DNA of 64,000 nucleotides. It comes from an uncultured Prevotellaceae bacterium (GTDB lineage: Bacteria; Bacteroidota; Bacteroidia; Bacteroidales; Bacteroidaceae). Below are positions 1 through 8,700 of the stretch, piece by piece. The stretch's first letter is position 1, and every line of letters begins with the position of its first letter. The stretch lies in contig CAMVDV010000004.1 of the NCBI GenBank assembly GCA_947166305.1, forward strand, positions 1-64,000. Reading direction: 5' to 3'. The notes below the pieces were generated by a model. It was not told the origin of the DNA. It ran no database searches and saw only the letters and a list, made by a program, of their open reading frames with translations. Both the position numbers and the translations under genes were made by a program.

Positions 1-23
1 GAACAATATTGAAAAGAACAATT

Positions 24-55
24 GGAGACTGGTTTAGAAACTGGTCTCCTTTTTT
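24..55 (+). terminator. Rho-independent terminator of a gene upstream of the window
   Basis: GGAGAC at 24-29 pairs with GTCTCC at 44-49; the inner positions extend the stem with G-C, T-A and wobble pairs around a small loop. Six T residues follow at 50-55. The orientation fits a plus-strand gene ending before the window. Confidence 0.75.
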
Positions 56-99
56 GTGGGTCCGAGTCCGATGCGAAGGTGTGAAGGAGGAGAATGTAG

Positions 100-395
100 C
101 GCGGATGGCGGACGCGGCGAAGGCGTGGCAGATGTGAATGCAACGCGGATGGCGGACGCGCCACGGCGCGTCCCTACAAGCAGGACGTGTCATGCCGCAA
201 AAACAACACCGCCGTGCGTAGGGACGCGGCGAAGGGGTGGCGGCGAAGGATGTGGCGAAACCACGAAAATTTCACGACAGGTTTTTGATTCCGACATGGC
301 CTTCCGGCGGTCGCGGCAGGCAGTTTTTATGGTCGCGGCACGCGGTGAATGCAAACGCCCCGTGCTGTGTTGGCCATCACAGCACGGGGCGTTTG
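100..395. repeat. GC-rich repeat region with 22-bp phased units and two hairpins
   Basis: No gene is seen here. GGCGGAC occurs at 107 and 151 (44 bp apart). The second copy leads into the palindrome GGACGCGCCACGGCGCGTCC at 154-173, which recurs unchanged at 16961-16980 and, on the other strand, at 19767-19786. Further on, unit starts at 310, 332, 354 and 376 are exactly 22 bp apart (GTCGCGGCA, GTCGCGGCA, AACGCCCCGTGC, ATCACAGCAC). The last two units form a perfect 18-bp stem (352-369 with 378-395) with an 8-nt loop, which could also act as a terminator. Confidence 0.6.
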
Positions 396-397
396 TA

Positions 398-636
398 ATC
401 TGTCAACTGGATTTCTGCCGATGGAATGGGCCGTTTTTTGTCTTTTTGCACCGATTATTTATCCTCTTTCACTTCGGTTCGTGAACACGTCGTTTTGGAA
501 GTTTCTGATGTCCAAACGGATAGAAAATCGGCGAAAAACGGCCTCAGAGGGCACTTGGCTTCGGCGGACGGCATTTTTCTATTGCCTTCCATCATGTTTT
601 GGGAAAATATCTTGACAAAAAGCCTTCCTTGGGGTG
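398..636. other. Stretch without a recognisable gene
   Basis: Short overlapping open frames in several phases show no family resemblance, no ribosome-site context and no consistent coding signal. It is the 3' flank of the minus-strand gene ending at 637. I see no clear repeat in it. Confidence 0.4.
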
Positions 637-1206
637 CTACTCTCCGGTCCCTTGCCTGATGCGTGCCTCGCGGTCGGCGTCCCAATAGCCGCAGTCGAGG
701 TTGAAGAAGGTGGAGGTGTAGGGAAGGGTGAGCGGTGTCTTGATGATGACGACGCGGCAGAGGCTGCTCTCAGCGTCGAGCCTTCGGATGAGTTCCTCGT
801 GGGGTATGTACTCCACCTCTGCTTCGTCGAGCACGCCGCGGAGCGAGGCTTTGTAGGCATCCCAGCCCGGTGCCAGCTGCTCGCTGAGCCGTTGCTGCTC
901 GCTGTCCTGGTAGATGTGGGCAAAGACGTGGGGCGCCTGCTTTATCATCGTGTTGACTTGCCCCACGACATCAGCGTAGGGCGCGTCGGCATAGAGCGTC
1001 GTGATGCCGGGATTGGTCTGCAAGGGATAAGCCATGTCGGTGACTACAATCCAATTCCTGTGCCCCAGCAGCGGCAACTGCCGTGCGAGTTCTGACTGCC
1101 ACGCGGGCTGTGTGGCAGAAGGCTCTGCCTTGTCGCACTTGCTGCCACAGCATGAGAGCAGAGGGGCGAGGCAGGCCAGGAGAATGCTTTTCTTTTTGAG
1201 TTTCAT
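637..1206 (-). CDS. Lipoprotein with RbsD/FucU-like fold
   Basis: 189 residues. The N-terminus is a lipoprotein signal ending in lipobox LLSC with Cys19. After about 45 residues the sequence 'LGHRNWIVVTDMAYPL' resembles the start of D-ribose pyranase/fucose mutarotase proteins (RbsD has LGHTDTLVVCDAGLP). Near the end 'IPHEELIRRLDAE' and 'PYTSTFFNLDCGYW' match the RbsD segments around THEQF and PYANIILCAG. Known RbsD/FucU proteins are cytoplasmic decameric sugar mutarotases; this one should be membrane anchored and exported. The GH dipeptide that supplies the catalytic His is kept. Function as a sugar mutarotase is inferred. It lies 157 bp downstream of the thioredoxin-like lipoprotein gene on the same strand. 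Confidence 0.6.
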   Translation of the reverse strand: MKLKKKSILLACLAPLLSCCGSKCDKAEPSATQPAWQSELARQLPLLGHRNWIVVTDMAYPLQTNPGITTLYADAPYADVVGQVNTMIKQAPHVFAHIYQDSEQQRLSEQLAPGWDAYKASLRGVLDEAEVEYIPHEELIRRLDAESSLCRVVIIKTPLTLPYTSTFFNLDCGYWDADREARIRQGTGE

Positions 1207-1363
1207 AGCGTTTGAAGTGTTGTTGTTGTTACCTTTATATAAAAGAAAATGGGAGCAGGATGTGTGTCCGTTTCCCTCTTCGTCCGGAGCAGAACGCGGT
1301 TGCCCGGCCGCCTTCTCCCTCTTCGTGGTGTGCCGGAAGCGAACCGTCCGGCTGAGGGAAGCG

Positions 1364-2467
1364 TCAGAGCTTGTCGGCCTTAGGCTGGATGTCTTTCATC
1401 CAATCGGAACCCGCTGCCAGGATATGTCCGTCGGGTGTGACAAGGATGGCATAAGGCAACTGGCGGATGCCCCATGCCTGCACGAGCGGACTGGCGAGGC
1501 TCAGAAAGTCGCAATAACTGGGGTAGTCGATGCTGTCGCGTTCCTCGTAGCGACGAAGCTGACGCTCGTCGGCATCAAGCGAATAGCTGATGAGCTGGAT
1601 GTCCTTGCCCCTGCCCTTCAACTCGCGGCGCAGGCGCCGGGCACGGTAGAGGACGCTCTGGCTACCTCCCTTCCAGCTTGCCCAGAACGCTATGAGCAGG
1701 AGCTTGCCATCGTAGTCGGCGCGGCTGACAGTCCTTTCCTCTTCGCCATTACCCCCGTGCCCCGGCTTGAGAGTAAGCGAGAAGTCCGGCAGAGGATTGC
1801 CCACGCGGAGCTTGCCAAGCGCACGGACATGCGTCGACAGCTTAGAGAGCGTGAGGTCGTCGGGCTGTGCGCTGCAGAGGCTATCGTAAAGCTCCGTCAC
1901 CTCCGACGGCGAAGCCTCCGGATCCAGAAGGAAGTAGTTGGTGAAGAGAAAGCGACTCATGTCGAGCAAGGGATGCTGAAGGATATAGTCGCGAGCCAAG
2001 GCCTTCGCCTCGGCAGCCGACTTTCCGTTGGCCTCAAGCCTGAACTCCGTGTAGACATCGTTGTCCTCCGACCCGCTGACTTCCACTTCGTTCAGGTTCT
2101 GAGCGTCGCCCTTGATGACAATATCGGCTCCCGGTGTACCGAAAACCACGAGCTCCGAGCGGTTGGGATAAAGGATGTGCAAGGTGGCAGTTTCCAGGGT
2201 TGGCAGCGTATAAGAGAAGCGTCCGCCCTGGATGCGAAGGGTGTCGAGGCGGTCGAGGGCCTCGTCGGTACTGTAAATGAAGAACTCTCCTTGCTCCAAG
2301 TGTTCAAACTCACCCTTGAGGCGCACTTCCTTAGGGTGACCGGTGCAGGAAAGCAGGAGAAACAACGAAGGCAGAAGAACGAAGAACGAAGCGTTTGCCA
2401 CCGCACGAAAAGCCAGCCCTATTCTCGGAAGCCTCGTTCTCGCGGCAGCAAACGCTTCGTTCTTCAT
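1364..2467 (-). CDS. Thioredoxin-fold lipoprotein without catalytic cysteines
   Basis: 367 residues. Hydrophobic segment 'ASFFVLLPSLFLLLSC' with a lipobox Cys near residue 41 suggests a lipoprotein. Residues about 45-130 look like the DUF4369-type beta domain common before Bacteroidetes TlpA-like proteins. Residues about 220-367 are a TlpA/AhpC-like thioredoxin fold: 'VGNPLPDFSLTL', then 'LLLIAFWASWKGG', a cis-Pro-like 'RQLPYAILVTPDG', then 'ILAAGSD'. The position normally holding WCxxC reads WKGG, so the redox Cys pair is gone and disulfide chemistry is unlikely. The only ATG lies in an 18-bp inverted repeat, so the first ~25 residues may be repeat-derived. It starts 24 bp after the OmpA/TPR gene and is probably cotranscribed with it. 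Confidence 0.75.
   Translation of the reverse strand: MKNEAFAAARTRLPRIGLAFRAVANASFFVLLPSLFLLLSCTGHPKEVRLKGEFEHLEQGEFFIYSTDEALDRLDTLRIQGGRFSYTLPTLETATLHILYPNRSELVVFGTPGADIVIKGDAQNLNEVEVSGSEDNDVYTEFRLEANGKSAAEAKALARDYILQHPLLDMSRFLFTNYFLLDPEASPSEVTELYDSLCSAQPDDLTLSKLSTHVRALGKLRVGNPLPDFSLTLKPGHGGNGEEERTVSRADYDGKLLLIAFWASWKGGSQSVLYRARRLRRELKGRGKDIQLISYSLDADERQLRRYEERDSIDYPSYCDFLSLASPLVQAWGIRQLPYAILVTPDGHILAAGSDWMKDIQPKADKL
2381..2465. repeat. Perfect 18-bp inverted repeat inside the 5' end of a lipoprotein gene
   Basis: GAAGAACGAAGCGTTTGC at 2381-2398 is the exact reverse complement of 2448-2465; the loop is 49 nt. It covers the start codon and signal region of the thioredoxin-fold lipoprotein. 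'GCGTTTGCCACCGCACG' inside it resembles the unit of the 22-bp GC-rich arrays seen elsewhere in the window. Confidence 0.9.
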
Positions 2468-2491
2468 CCTTCAGTCCCTACCTAAAGTCCC

Positions 2492-4183
2492 TTATTGCAG
2501 CAGGCTTTTCACTGCACTGGCGTACTTCACGAACTCATAGTCGTTGGCTGCACGCTCGGCAAGCGTTGGGTCGAGCTTGATAGCCTTTGCCAAAGCGCTG
2601 GTAACGCCGGAGGCATCTCCCGTACGGGCAGAGAGAATGGCCTGCAAGTAACTTGTGATAGCGTCGGCATCCTTGATGCTTGCCAGCGTATTCTTCGCGC
2701 TTGTGTAGTCCTTGGCAAGGATTTGTGCCAGGGCAGCACTGTTGCTCTTCACGCCGGCCAAGTCGCTTGCAGCCTGCGTGTAGTTGCCTTTGGCGATATT
2801 GAGGTTGCCCATCACCTCTTTGAACGTGTCCGAACCGCTTCCCTTGGCAAGGTAGCTCTCGGCAGCGGCAACGTCTCCGTCCTTAAGGGCAAGGAGTGCC
2901 AGGTTAGTATTAACTTCTGATGCGTTTTTATTTATGCCTGAAGCCTGCTTGAGGTATGCCTTTGCCACGTCAGGCTGCCCGCCTTCGATGGCTTGCTGCG
3001 CCATGTTGTTGAGCGCACGGTAGTCGCTTGGATACTGCTGGGCGATGGTTTCGTTCCACTGCTGCCTTGTCCTTGGGTCCGAAACCAACTTGTTTGCGCC
3101 ATACATGAGTTCCTCTACGCTCAGCTTGGCAGGGTTCTTCTCGAACTGGGCCAGTATCTGTTCGTCGGTACGGCCAATGACTTCGTAGTTCACGATGAGC
3201 CTTGCGCGGCGGAGCTCAGGCAGGATGTTCTCCTTTATGTCCGTGAAGACTTCGCTCATGTTGCGGATTTGCTGCTCGCGCTCCTCGGGGTCCTTGTACA
3301 TGGAAAGCACGCGGAGGATGACATCCCTGTCCTGCAGGTTGCTTTTGCTAACGAGTTCCTGGAAGCCTTCCCAGTCCTCGGCGGTGAACTTGGTGTCGAC
3401 ATCGGCCTGCATCTTTATTTTCTTCAGCTCGCCCTTGAGGTAGTTTGCACTGACATCCTGACGCTTTTCGGCCAGTTTCTCATTGAACTTGAACTGACCG
3501 TCGGGGCTTGCGTAGGCACTAACCTCGATGTTTTGCAGGGCACGAGTCTCTTCGTTATCGTTGATTTCGCGAAGGATTTTGCCCAGATCCTTTATGCTTA
3601 CGCTGTTGAGCTCGCTTGCCCTGAGGTTGGCTTGATTGATGAGGAACTTGATGTTTGCCTCTTGTTTCTGCTCCATGATGCGCTGGAAGGCGTCGGGAGC
3701 CGTGGAGGCTTTCATGCCGCAGCGACTGAGGAGTTGGCTCGTGGCGATCACGCCGTAGCCAATTTTCACCTCGGGTATGCTCACTACCTTATTGCCGAGT
3801 TTGGCATCGAAGCGGGCGTAGAGGTCGCTGTTGACCATGGGTTCTTCGTAAGTGAAATTGGCCTTCATGGTGTAGACGCCGCCGGCTTTGTACTTAATGG
3901 TGGTGCCGTTGCCTTCCACCTTCTCGCCCTGGAAGGTGGCACTCTGTCCCACTGCCTCCTGACCGTTGTACTTGAGGACGGGCGTGACGGTGACTTCGGC
4001 CTTCTTCTTCATATACTTCACAGGGAAAGTGCCGTTGATGGTGACTGGCACCTCGCCGCCTATGACCTCAAGGGGTGTGGGGACGACGGTGAAATTCTCT
4101 TCCGTAAGCTTTCCCAGCTTACTGCAAGACGACAGGAAGGCAGCGGATGTTGCTGCCAGAACGATGTACTTTGTACTTTTCAT
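2492..4183 (-). CDS. OmpA-like/TPR outer-membrane lipoprotein
   Basis: 563 residues. The signal 'MKSTKYIVLAATSAAFLSSC' ends in a lipobox. An N-terminal beta-rich part (about residues 30-190) is followed by an OmpA-like peptidoglycan-binding region at about 195-345, with 'IEVSAYASPDG' and 'NEKLAEKRQDVSANYLKGEL', the usual SxRAxxV-type segment. The C-terminal third ('YRALNNMAQQAIEGGQ', 'VAKAYLKQASGINKNASEV', 'GDVAAAESYLAKGS') is made of TPR-like helical repeats. This architecture is common in Bacteroidales and is thought to link outer membrane and peptidoglycan; no specific role is known to me. A -7 box lies about 40 bp upstream of the start, and the thioredoxin-like gene follows after 24 bp. 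Confidence 0.8.
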   Translation of the reverse strand: MKSTKYIVLAATSAAFLSSCSKLGKLTEENFTVVPTPLEVIGGEVPVTINGTFPVKYMKKKAEVTVTPVLKYNGQEAVGQSATFQGEKVEGNGTTIKYKAGGVYTMKANFTYEEPMVNSDLYARFDAKLGNKVVSIPEVKIGYGVIATSQLLSRCGMKASTAPDAFQRIMEQKQEANIKFLINQANLRASELNSVSIKDLGKILREINDNEETRALQNIEVSAYASPDGQFKFNEKLAEKRQDVSANYLKGELKKIKMQADVDTKFTAEDWEGFQELVSKSNLQDRDVILRVLSMYKDPEEREQQIRNMSEVFTDIKENILPELRRARLIVNYEVIGRTDEQILAQFEKNPAKLSVEELMYGANKLVSDPRTRQQWNETIAQQYPSDYRALNNMAQQAIEGGQPDVAKAYLKQASGINKNASEVNTNLALLALKDGDVAAAESYLAKGSGSDTFKEVMGNLNIAKGNYTQAASDLAGVKSNSAALAQILAKDYTSAKNTLASIKDADAITSYLQAILSARTGDASGVTSALAKAIKLDPTLAERAANDYEFVKYASAVKSLLQ

Positions 4184-4221
4184 TGTATTGGTTTTTTGTT
4201 TGAATTGTTGTATTTCGGGCG

Positions 4222-4229
4222 CAAAGATA
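4222..4229 (-). promoter_or_regulatory. Bacteroidetes -7 box for the OmpA/TPR gene
   Basis: Read on the minus strand the sequence is TATCTTTG, matching the Bacteroidetes TAnnTTTG consensus, 39 bp before the start codon. No clear TTTG box stands 19-21 bp further upstream; that flank is A/T-rich. Confidence 0.6.
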
Positions 4230-4361
4230 CGGAAAAAAATTAAAAAAGAAAAATGAAAAAATGAAAAATGATAGCCGAATGTTGAAAATTAGGAATGTAG
4301 GGAGGTGGCGAGGCGTGTTGGTGGGGAGAAACAGGGGAAGGCGGCGAGAACGGCCGAGGCC

Positions 4362-5006
4362 TTAGACGAGCCTGAGCACGTCCTCGGGTTTCTCTGCAAA
4401 CGTCGTGGCGCCATGAGCCACGAGGAAGTCCCTGCTGCGGAATCCCCAGAGCACCGAGATGCAGGGCAGACCGGCGTTGGCGGCAGTCTGGAGGTCGACG
4501 TCGGAGTCACCGACATAGACTGTCTCGGCAGAGAGCACGCCGAGTTGGCGCATAGCCTCGCGCACCATGTCGGGTTCGGGCTTCCGTGGGATGCCGGGAC
4601 GCTCGCCTATCGCCACGTCAATCAAGCCGTGGAAGAAGCTACCGGCAAGCTCTGTCACGCCTTCCTGCACTTTGTTGCTCACCACAGCCATGCGGTATCC
4701 CTTGGCATGGAGCGCCATGAGAAGGGTGGAAACGCCCGGGTAGAGCGACGTATGGTCTTGGCAATGAACCATATAGTGCGCTCTGAAGGCATCGAAACAC
4801 TGTTCCCTGACCGTCGGACTGGTGTCCTTCGGCACGGCCCGCTCAATGAGTTTCCTGACGCCGTTGCCCACGAATCGGCGCACTTCGTCGAGGGTTCGCT
4901 CGGGCAGGCCGCAGCTTGCGAGCGCATAGTTCGTGCTGCGCCAGAGGTCCTCCAGCGTGTCGGTGAGCGTACCGTCAAGGTCGAATATCACAGCTTTGTA
5001 CTTCAT
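4362..5006 (-). CDS. HAD-family phosphoglycolate phosphatase-like hydrolase
   Basis: 214 residues from the ATG at 5006, chosen because 'MKYKAVIFDLDGTLTDT' is the canonical HAD N-terminus. Longer in-frame starts would add about 88 residues of unrelated, intergenic-type sequence. Motif I is DLDGTLTDT (nucleophile Asp and +2 Asp), motif II 'AVVSNK', motif III Lys in 'RKPEPDMV', motif IV 'VYVGDSDVDLQTA' with acidic metal ligands. The helical cap 'LGLPERTLDEVRRFVGNGV'-like region places it with the Gph/PGP group, which dephosphorylates 2-phosphoglycolate or similar small phosphates. The substrate is inferred from family only. It is preceded by a TATCTTTG box and appears monocistronic. Confidence 0.85.
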   Translation of the reverse strand: MKYKAVIFDLDGTLTDTLEDLWRSTNYALASCGLPERTLDEVRRFVGNGVRKLIERAVPKDTSPTVREQCFDAFRAHYMVHCQDHTSLYPGVSTLLMALHAKGYRMAVVSNKVQEGVTELAGSFFHGLIDVAIGERPGIPRKPEPDMVREAMRQLGVLSAETVYVGDSDVDLQTAANAGLPCISVLWGFRSRDFLVAHGATTFAEKPEDVLRLV

Positions 5007-5025
5007 GGTATGTCGTTTCGGGCTG

Positions 5026-5033
5026 CAAAGATA
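5026..5033 (-). promoter_or_regulatory. Bacteroidetes -7 box for the HAD gene
   Basis: The minus strand reads TATCTTTG 20 bp upstream of the ATG at 5006. This supports the short start and rules out the longer in-frame ones. Confidence 0.65.
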
Positions 5034-5171
5034 CGAAGAAAAGTTGAATAATGGAACATGAAAATTGAATTTTACGCGCGGAAAGCAAAGAATTTGCTGA
5101 CGCTTTATTAAATATGTACCATCATGCTGCTGAAACCGTCTGCCAACCTTAGCCGATGGCCTGCAACACGA

Positions 5172-5640
5172 AATTGACAAAATGCTATAAAAAAAGCCGT
5201 TTTTGCTTACAACCGCATTTTCCGCAAACGCGCCAGGAACGCCTGTTTTGCCCTCGACCTTGGTTTTGTCCACAGAAAGAAAAAGAGGCCCGCAAATCGA
5301 AAGCCTTCCGGAACATGTTGAGACTCAGGAACTCTCGGCGACCCATCAGTGTCCCTTTCTCATTTTCTTATTTTCTAAATTTCACATTTTTATCAAAAAT
5401 CTCCCATTTCACCGCAAAATTGCACACTTTTTTGCCAGTCGCGTTCACAGACTTCGCACGGGGTGATTCCGATTCCCGCGTGCGGGAATTGCCAACTCCG
5501 CGTGCGGCGATGGAACACTCCGCGTGGAGAGCGACCGAAAACCGCGTCTGAAACCGTCATTTTCCGCACGCGGAGAGGTGTGCAAAAACTGACGATTTGC
5601 TACGTCATCGCCCGTTTCGGCTTACATTTTGACAAACAGC
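5172..5640 (+). repeat. Intergenic element copy A (~460 bp)
   Basis: Aligned with the reverse complement of 29545-30004, this stretch shares an almost ungapped left part (5175-5443). Within that is a ~75-bp A/T-rich core starting CTCATTTTCTTATTTTCTAA at about 5360, nearly identical in both copies. It also shares a right anchor GTGTGCAAAAACTGAC at 5578-5593. Between core and anchor lies an array of 22-bp units whose cores differ completely between the copies. Open frames across it (87 residues here, 94 in the other copy) are similar but are probably a by-product of DNA conservation. The stretch fills the gap between the HAD gene and the GH115 promoter. Confidence 0.75.
5476..5585. repeat. 22-bp phased array, core CCGCGTGCGG
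   Basis: Five units begin at 5476, 5498, 5520, 5542 and 5564, exactly 22 bp apart. Their cores are CCGCGTGCGG, CCGCGTGCGG, CCGCGTGG, CCGCGTCTG and CCGCACGCGG; the 12 bp between cores is not conserved. The array lies about 160 bp upstream of the GH115 promoter. Confidence 0.85.
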
Positions 5641-5720
5641 GCCGAAGCCTTCGGAACAGGGAAAGAAGTCACGGGAAACGTATTTTATGACATTTTTCTT
5701 TAATTATTTGCGCAATTTTG

Positions 5721-5751
5721 CTTGTTATATAAAAACTTTTTGCTAATTTTG
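5721..5751 (+). promoter_or_regulatory. Putative promoter of the GH115 gene
   Basis: TAATTTTG at 5744-5751 fits the -7 consensus TAnnTTTG. A TTG at 5722-5724 stands 19 bp upstream as the -33 element. The start codon is 36 bp downstream. Confidence 0.5.
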
Positions 5752-5787
5752 CTCCGCACAGACCAATAAAACTATTGTTTTAACGAC

Positions 5788-8700
5788 ATGAAACGTATTT
5801 TGACGCGATATTTCATTTTTCCGATGATGGCGCTCGCTGTGTCCATGCAGGCCAAGGCCGACCTGACGTTCACGGCTTCGGGCGGCGGCTTCCCCCTTGT
5901 GGGCAGCGAGGGCAACGCCGTGTTCCTCATCAGCGAAGGCGACGCCGAGGTTGTCGGCACCGCCTGCCGCTGCGTCATAGACGACATTCGCCTGGTGACG
6001 GGAAAGCAGCTCGCTCTCTCAAATTCAACATTGCCAAAGTCAAAATTCATAATGCCCGGACAGAGCACTCTCCCCAAGGATGAGCAGGGAGGGGACTTCC
6101 CTGACGGCCCTCTTGTCATTGCCGGAACCATCGGACAGTCGGCCGCTATCGATGCCTTGATTGCCGACGGCAAGGTGGACACCACGGGCTTGACGGGCAC
6201 ATGGGAGGCCTATCGGCTCCAGCTCGTTGAGAGTCCGGCGGAGAACGTCGGTCAGGCCCTCGTCATCATGGGCGGCACGCCGCGAGGCACGGCCTACGGT
6301 CTCTTCGAAATCAGCCGTCGCATCGGCGTCTCACCCCTCGTCTGGTGGGCCGACGTCGCGCCCGCTCCCATGGACAACATCTATGTCCGTGGCGACAAGA
6401 CCGACGTGGAGAAGCCTTCCGTCCAGTACCGTGGCATCTTCATCAACGACGAGGACTGGGCCATGCTCCCTTGGGCAAGGCGCACCATCGACGCTACATA
6501 TAATAATATAGGCCCCGCCACCTACGAGAAGGTCATGGAGCTCCTGCTCCGACTGCGTGCCAACTGCCTCTGGCCCGCCAAGCATGGCAGCTCGCGCGCC
6601 TTTTGGTCTCTGGAGGGAAACAAGCGGCTGGCCAAGGCCTACGCCATCGTCATGAGCTCGGGCGACAGCATGTTGCGCGACAATCTCTGGGAGTGGCCGC
6701 GATTCAAGGCAGGCAACAACAGCAGCAACTTCACGTTTGCCACCAACGCGGAGGGTTGCTATGACTACTGGGCAAAACGCGCCGGCGAGGCCAGGGGCTT
6801 TGAGGGAATCTACGACATCGGCATGAGGGGACTGCAAGACGTGGCCCTCCTCGGCTACAACGGGCAGGCGGCTCAGCTGCAAGGGCTCGCCGACATCATC
6901 GCCGCCCAACGCCAGATCATCACGGACTCCCTTGGCGGAGACCCCACAAAGGTGCCCCAGATATACATACCCTACAAGGAAGCGCTCACTCTCTACAATG
7001 CTGGACTCAAGATACCCGACGACGTTACGATGTGTTGGGTGGACGATAACTACGCATACATAAGGCAGCTCCCCACATCACAGGAAAGGAAACGCAGCGG
7101 CGGGCACGGCATTTATTACCATCTCAGCTACCTTGGAAACCCATGTTCCTACATCTGGTTGAGCACCATCGCACCCTCTCTCGTCAGCTTCGAACTGTCC
7201 AAAGCCTACGAGAACGGCATGACGAGGTTCTGGATGGTCAACGTGGGCGACATCAAGCCTGCCGAGGCCGAGATGGAATACTTCATGGAGATGGCATGGG
7301 ACGTCGGCCGCTGGACCCCCGACCGCGCTTGGGAATTCAGCAGATGGTGGGCGGCAAAGACCTTCGGCGAAGACCTTGCCGACGACCTCGGCGAGCTGCG
7401 GCTGGAACACTACCGCTTGGCGGCCATCAGCAAGCCCGAGACTGTCTATCACGTCAGCCTGTCGATTCAGGAGATGGAGCAGCGCATCCGCGACTACCAG
7501 GCACTCGCCGAGCGCGTCCGCAGCCTTGAGGCAGCCATCCCGGAGCGCTTGAAGGATGCCTACTTCGAGCTCTTCACCTACCCGATCCTCGCGTCGGCCG
7601 GACAGAACATCAAGGCGTTTGGTGCCAAACTCAGCTACTGGTATGCCGCCATGGGCGACCGAACCCGGGCCATGCAGTACGCCGCGATGGCTCGCACGGG
7701 CTACGCCGACATCCTATACCTTACTAATATATATAACACACAGCTGGCAGGAGGCAAGTGGAACGGCATGATGGATAAGTCGCCCAACGCAAGCGATACG
7801 GGCATACAGTTCGGGATGCCACCCACAGCCACGGCCTCCGACGTCAACTCCGTCAGGGGAGAAATGGCCGACGAGAGCACCATCATCGTTCCCATCGACA
7901 GCTATACCGGCAGCCGAGGCGCGTGGCAGACACTACAAAACTTAGGTGTCGGCGGCAACAGCCTCACGGTGTGGCCCATCGACTACACTGCCTATACCAC
8001 CACCACGGCACGCGGCAGGGCGCCTTACGTCGAGTATACTTTGCCAATGGAAAAGGGGACGTACCAAATCATCGTGCGCTGTCTGCCCACTTTCCCCATT
8101 ACCACAGCCCACGACCTCTGCGTGGGGATGGGCATCGGCGCAGGCGCTGTGACGCAGAAGAGCATCAAGTGCAACGCCGAGACCAACGTCTGGAGCGACA
8201 ACGTGATGCACGGCTATGCCGAAGCCCGCTTCCCGTATAAGGCAACGGCGGACAGGGATGTCACCATCCGCCTCTACGCCATGAACCCGGGCCTCGTGCT
8301 GAGCGAGATTGTTTGCCGCAGGACGGATGCCGAAGACCTCAGCGAGACGAACGATCTCCTCGTGAATCCCGACTTTGAACTCTACCGCAGTGGGACGTCA
8401 GTCCGCACGAATCCGACGGGTGCCATACAGCGTGGCGTGCCTTACGGCTGGTCGTTGGATGGCACAATGAACGGCAATTCCTATGGCATCAGCAACGGCG
8501 ACGGCTCCATCAACTGGCAAGACGGCGGCTCGGTCTGCTGGTTTAAGGCAAAACCCATGCCCCAGGACTTCCGTCTCTACCAGACGATTCCTGCCGAACG
8601 GCTCTCGCCGGGCGTTTACGAAGTAGGCTGCTGGCTCTGGAACGAAACTGGAAAGCGCGGCTCGTGCCGCCTCTTTGCCAACAACCATGTGCAGTATTAT

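Noticed and set aside
5007..5273. 88-residue N-terminal extension of the HAD phosphatase
   Set aside because: The family starts at MKYKAVIFDLDG, and a TATCTTTG promoter box lies between the two starts.
5203..5466. Similar 87- and 94-residue frames in element copies A and B as a conserved protein pair
   Set aside because: Identity is highest in an A/T-rich DNA core irrespective of codon position, there is no ATG at the shared start, and the C-terminal parts diverge. DNA-level conservation explains it better, though coding is not fully excluded.
5476..5585. CRISPR-like reading of the 22-bp arrays
   Set aside because: Repeats are only 7-12 bp, the sequence between them is 10-15 bp, unit number is small, and no cas gene lies in the window.
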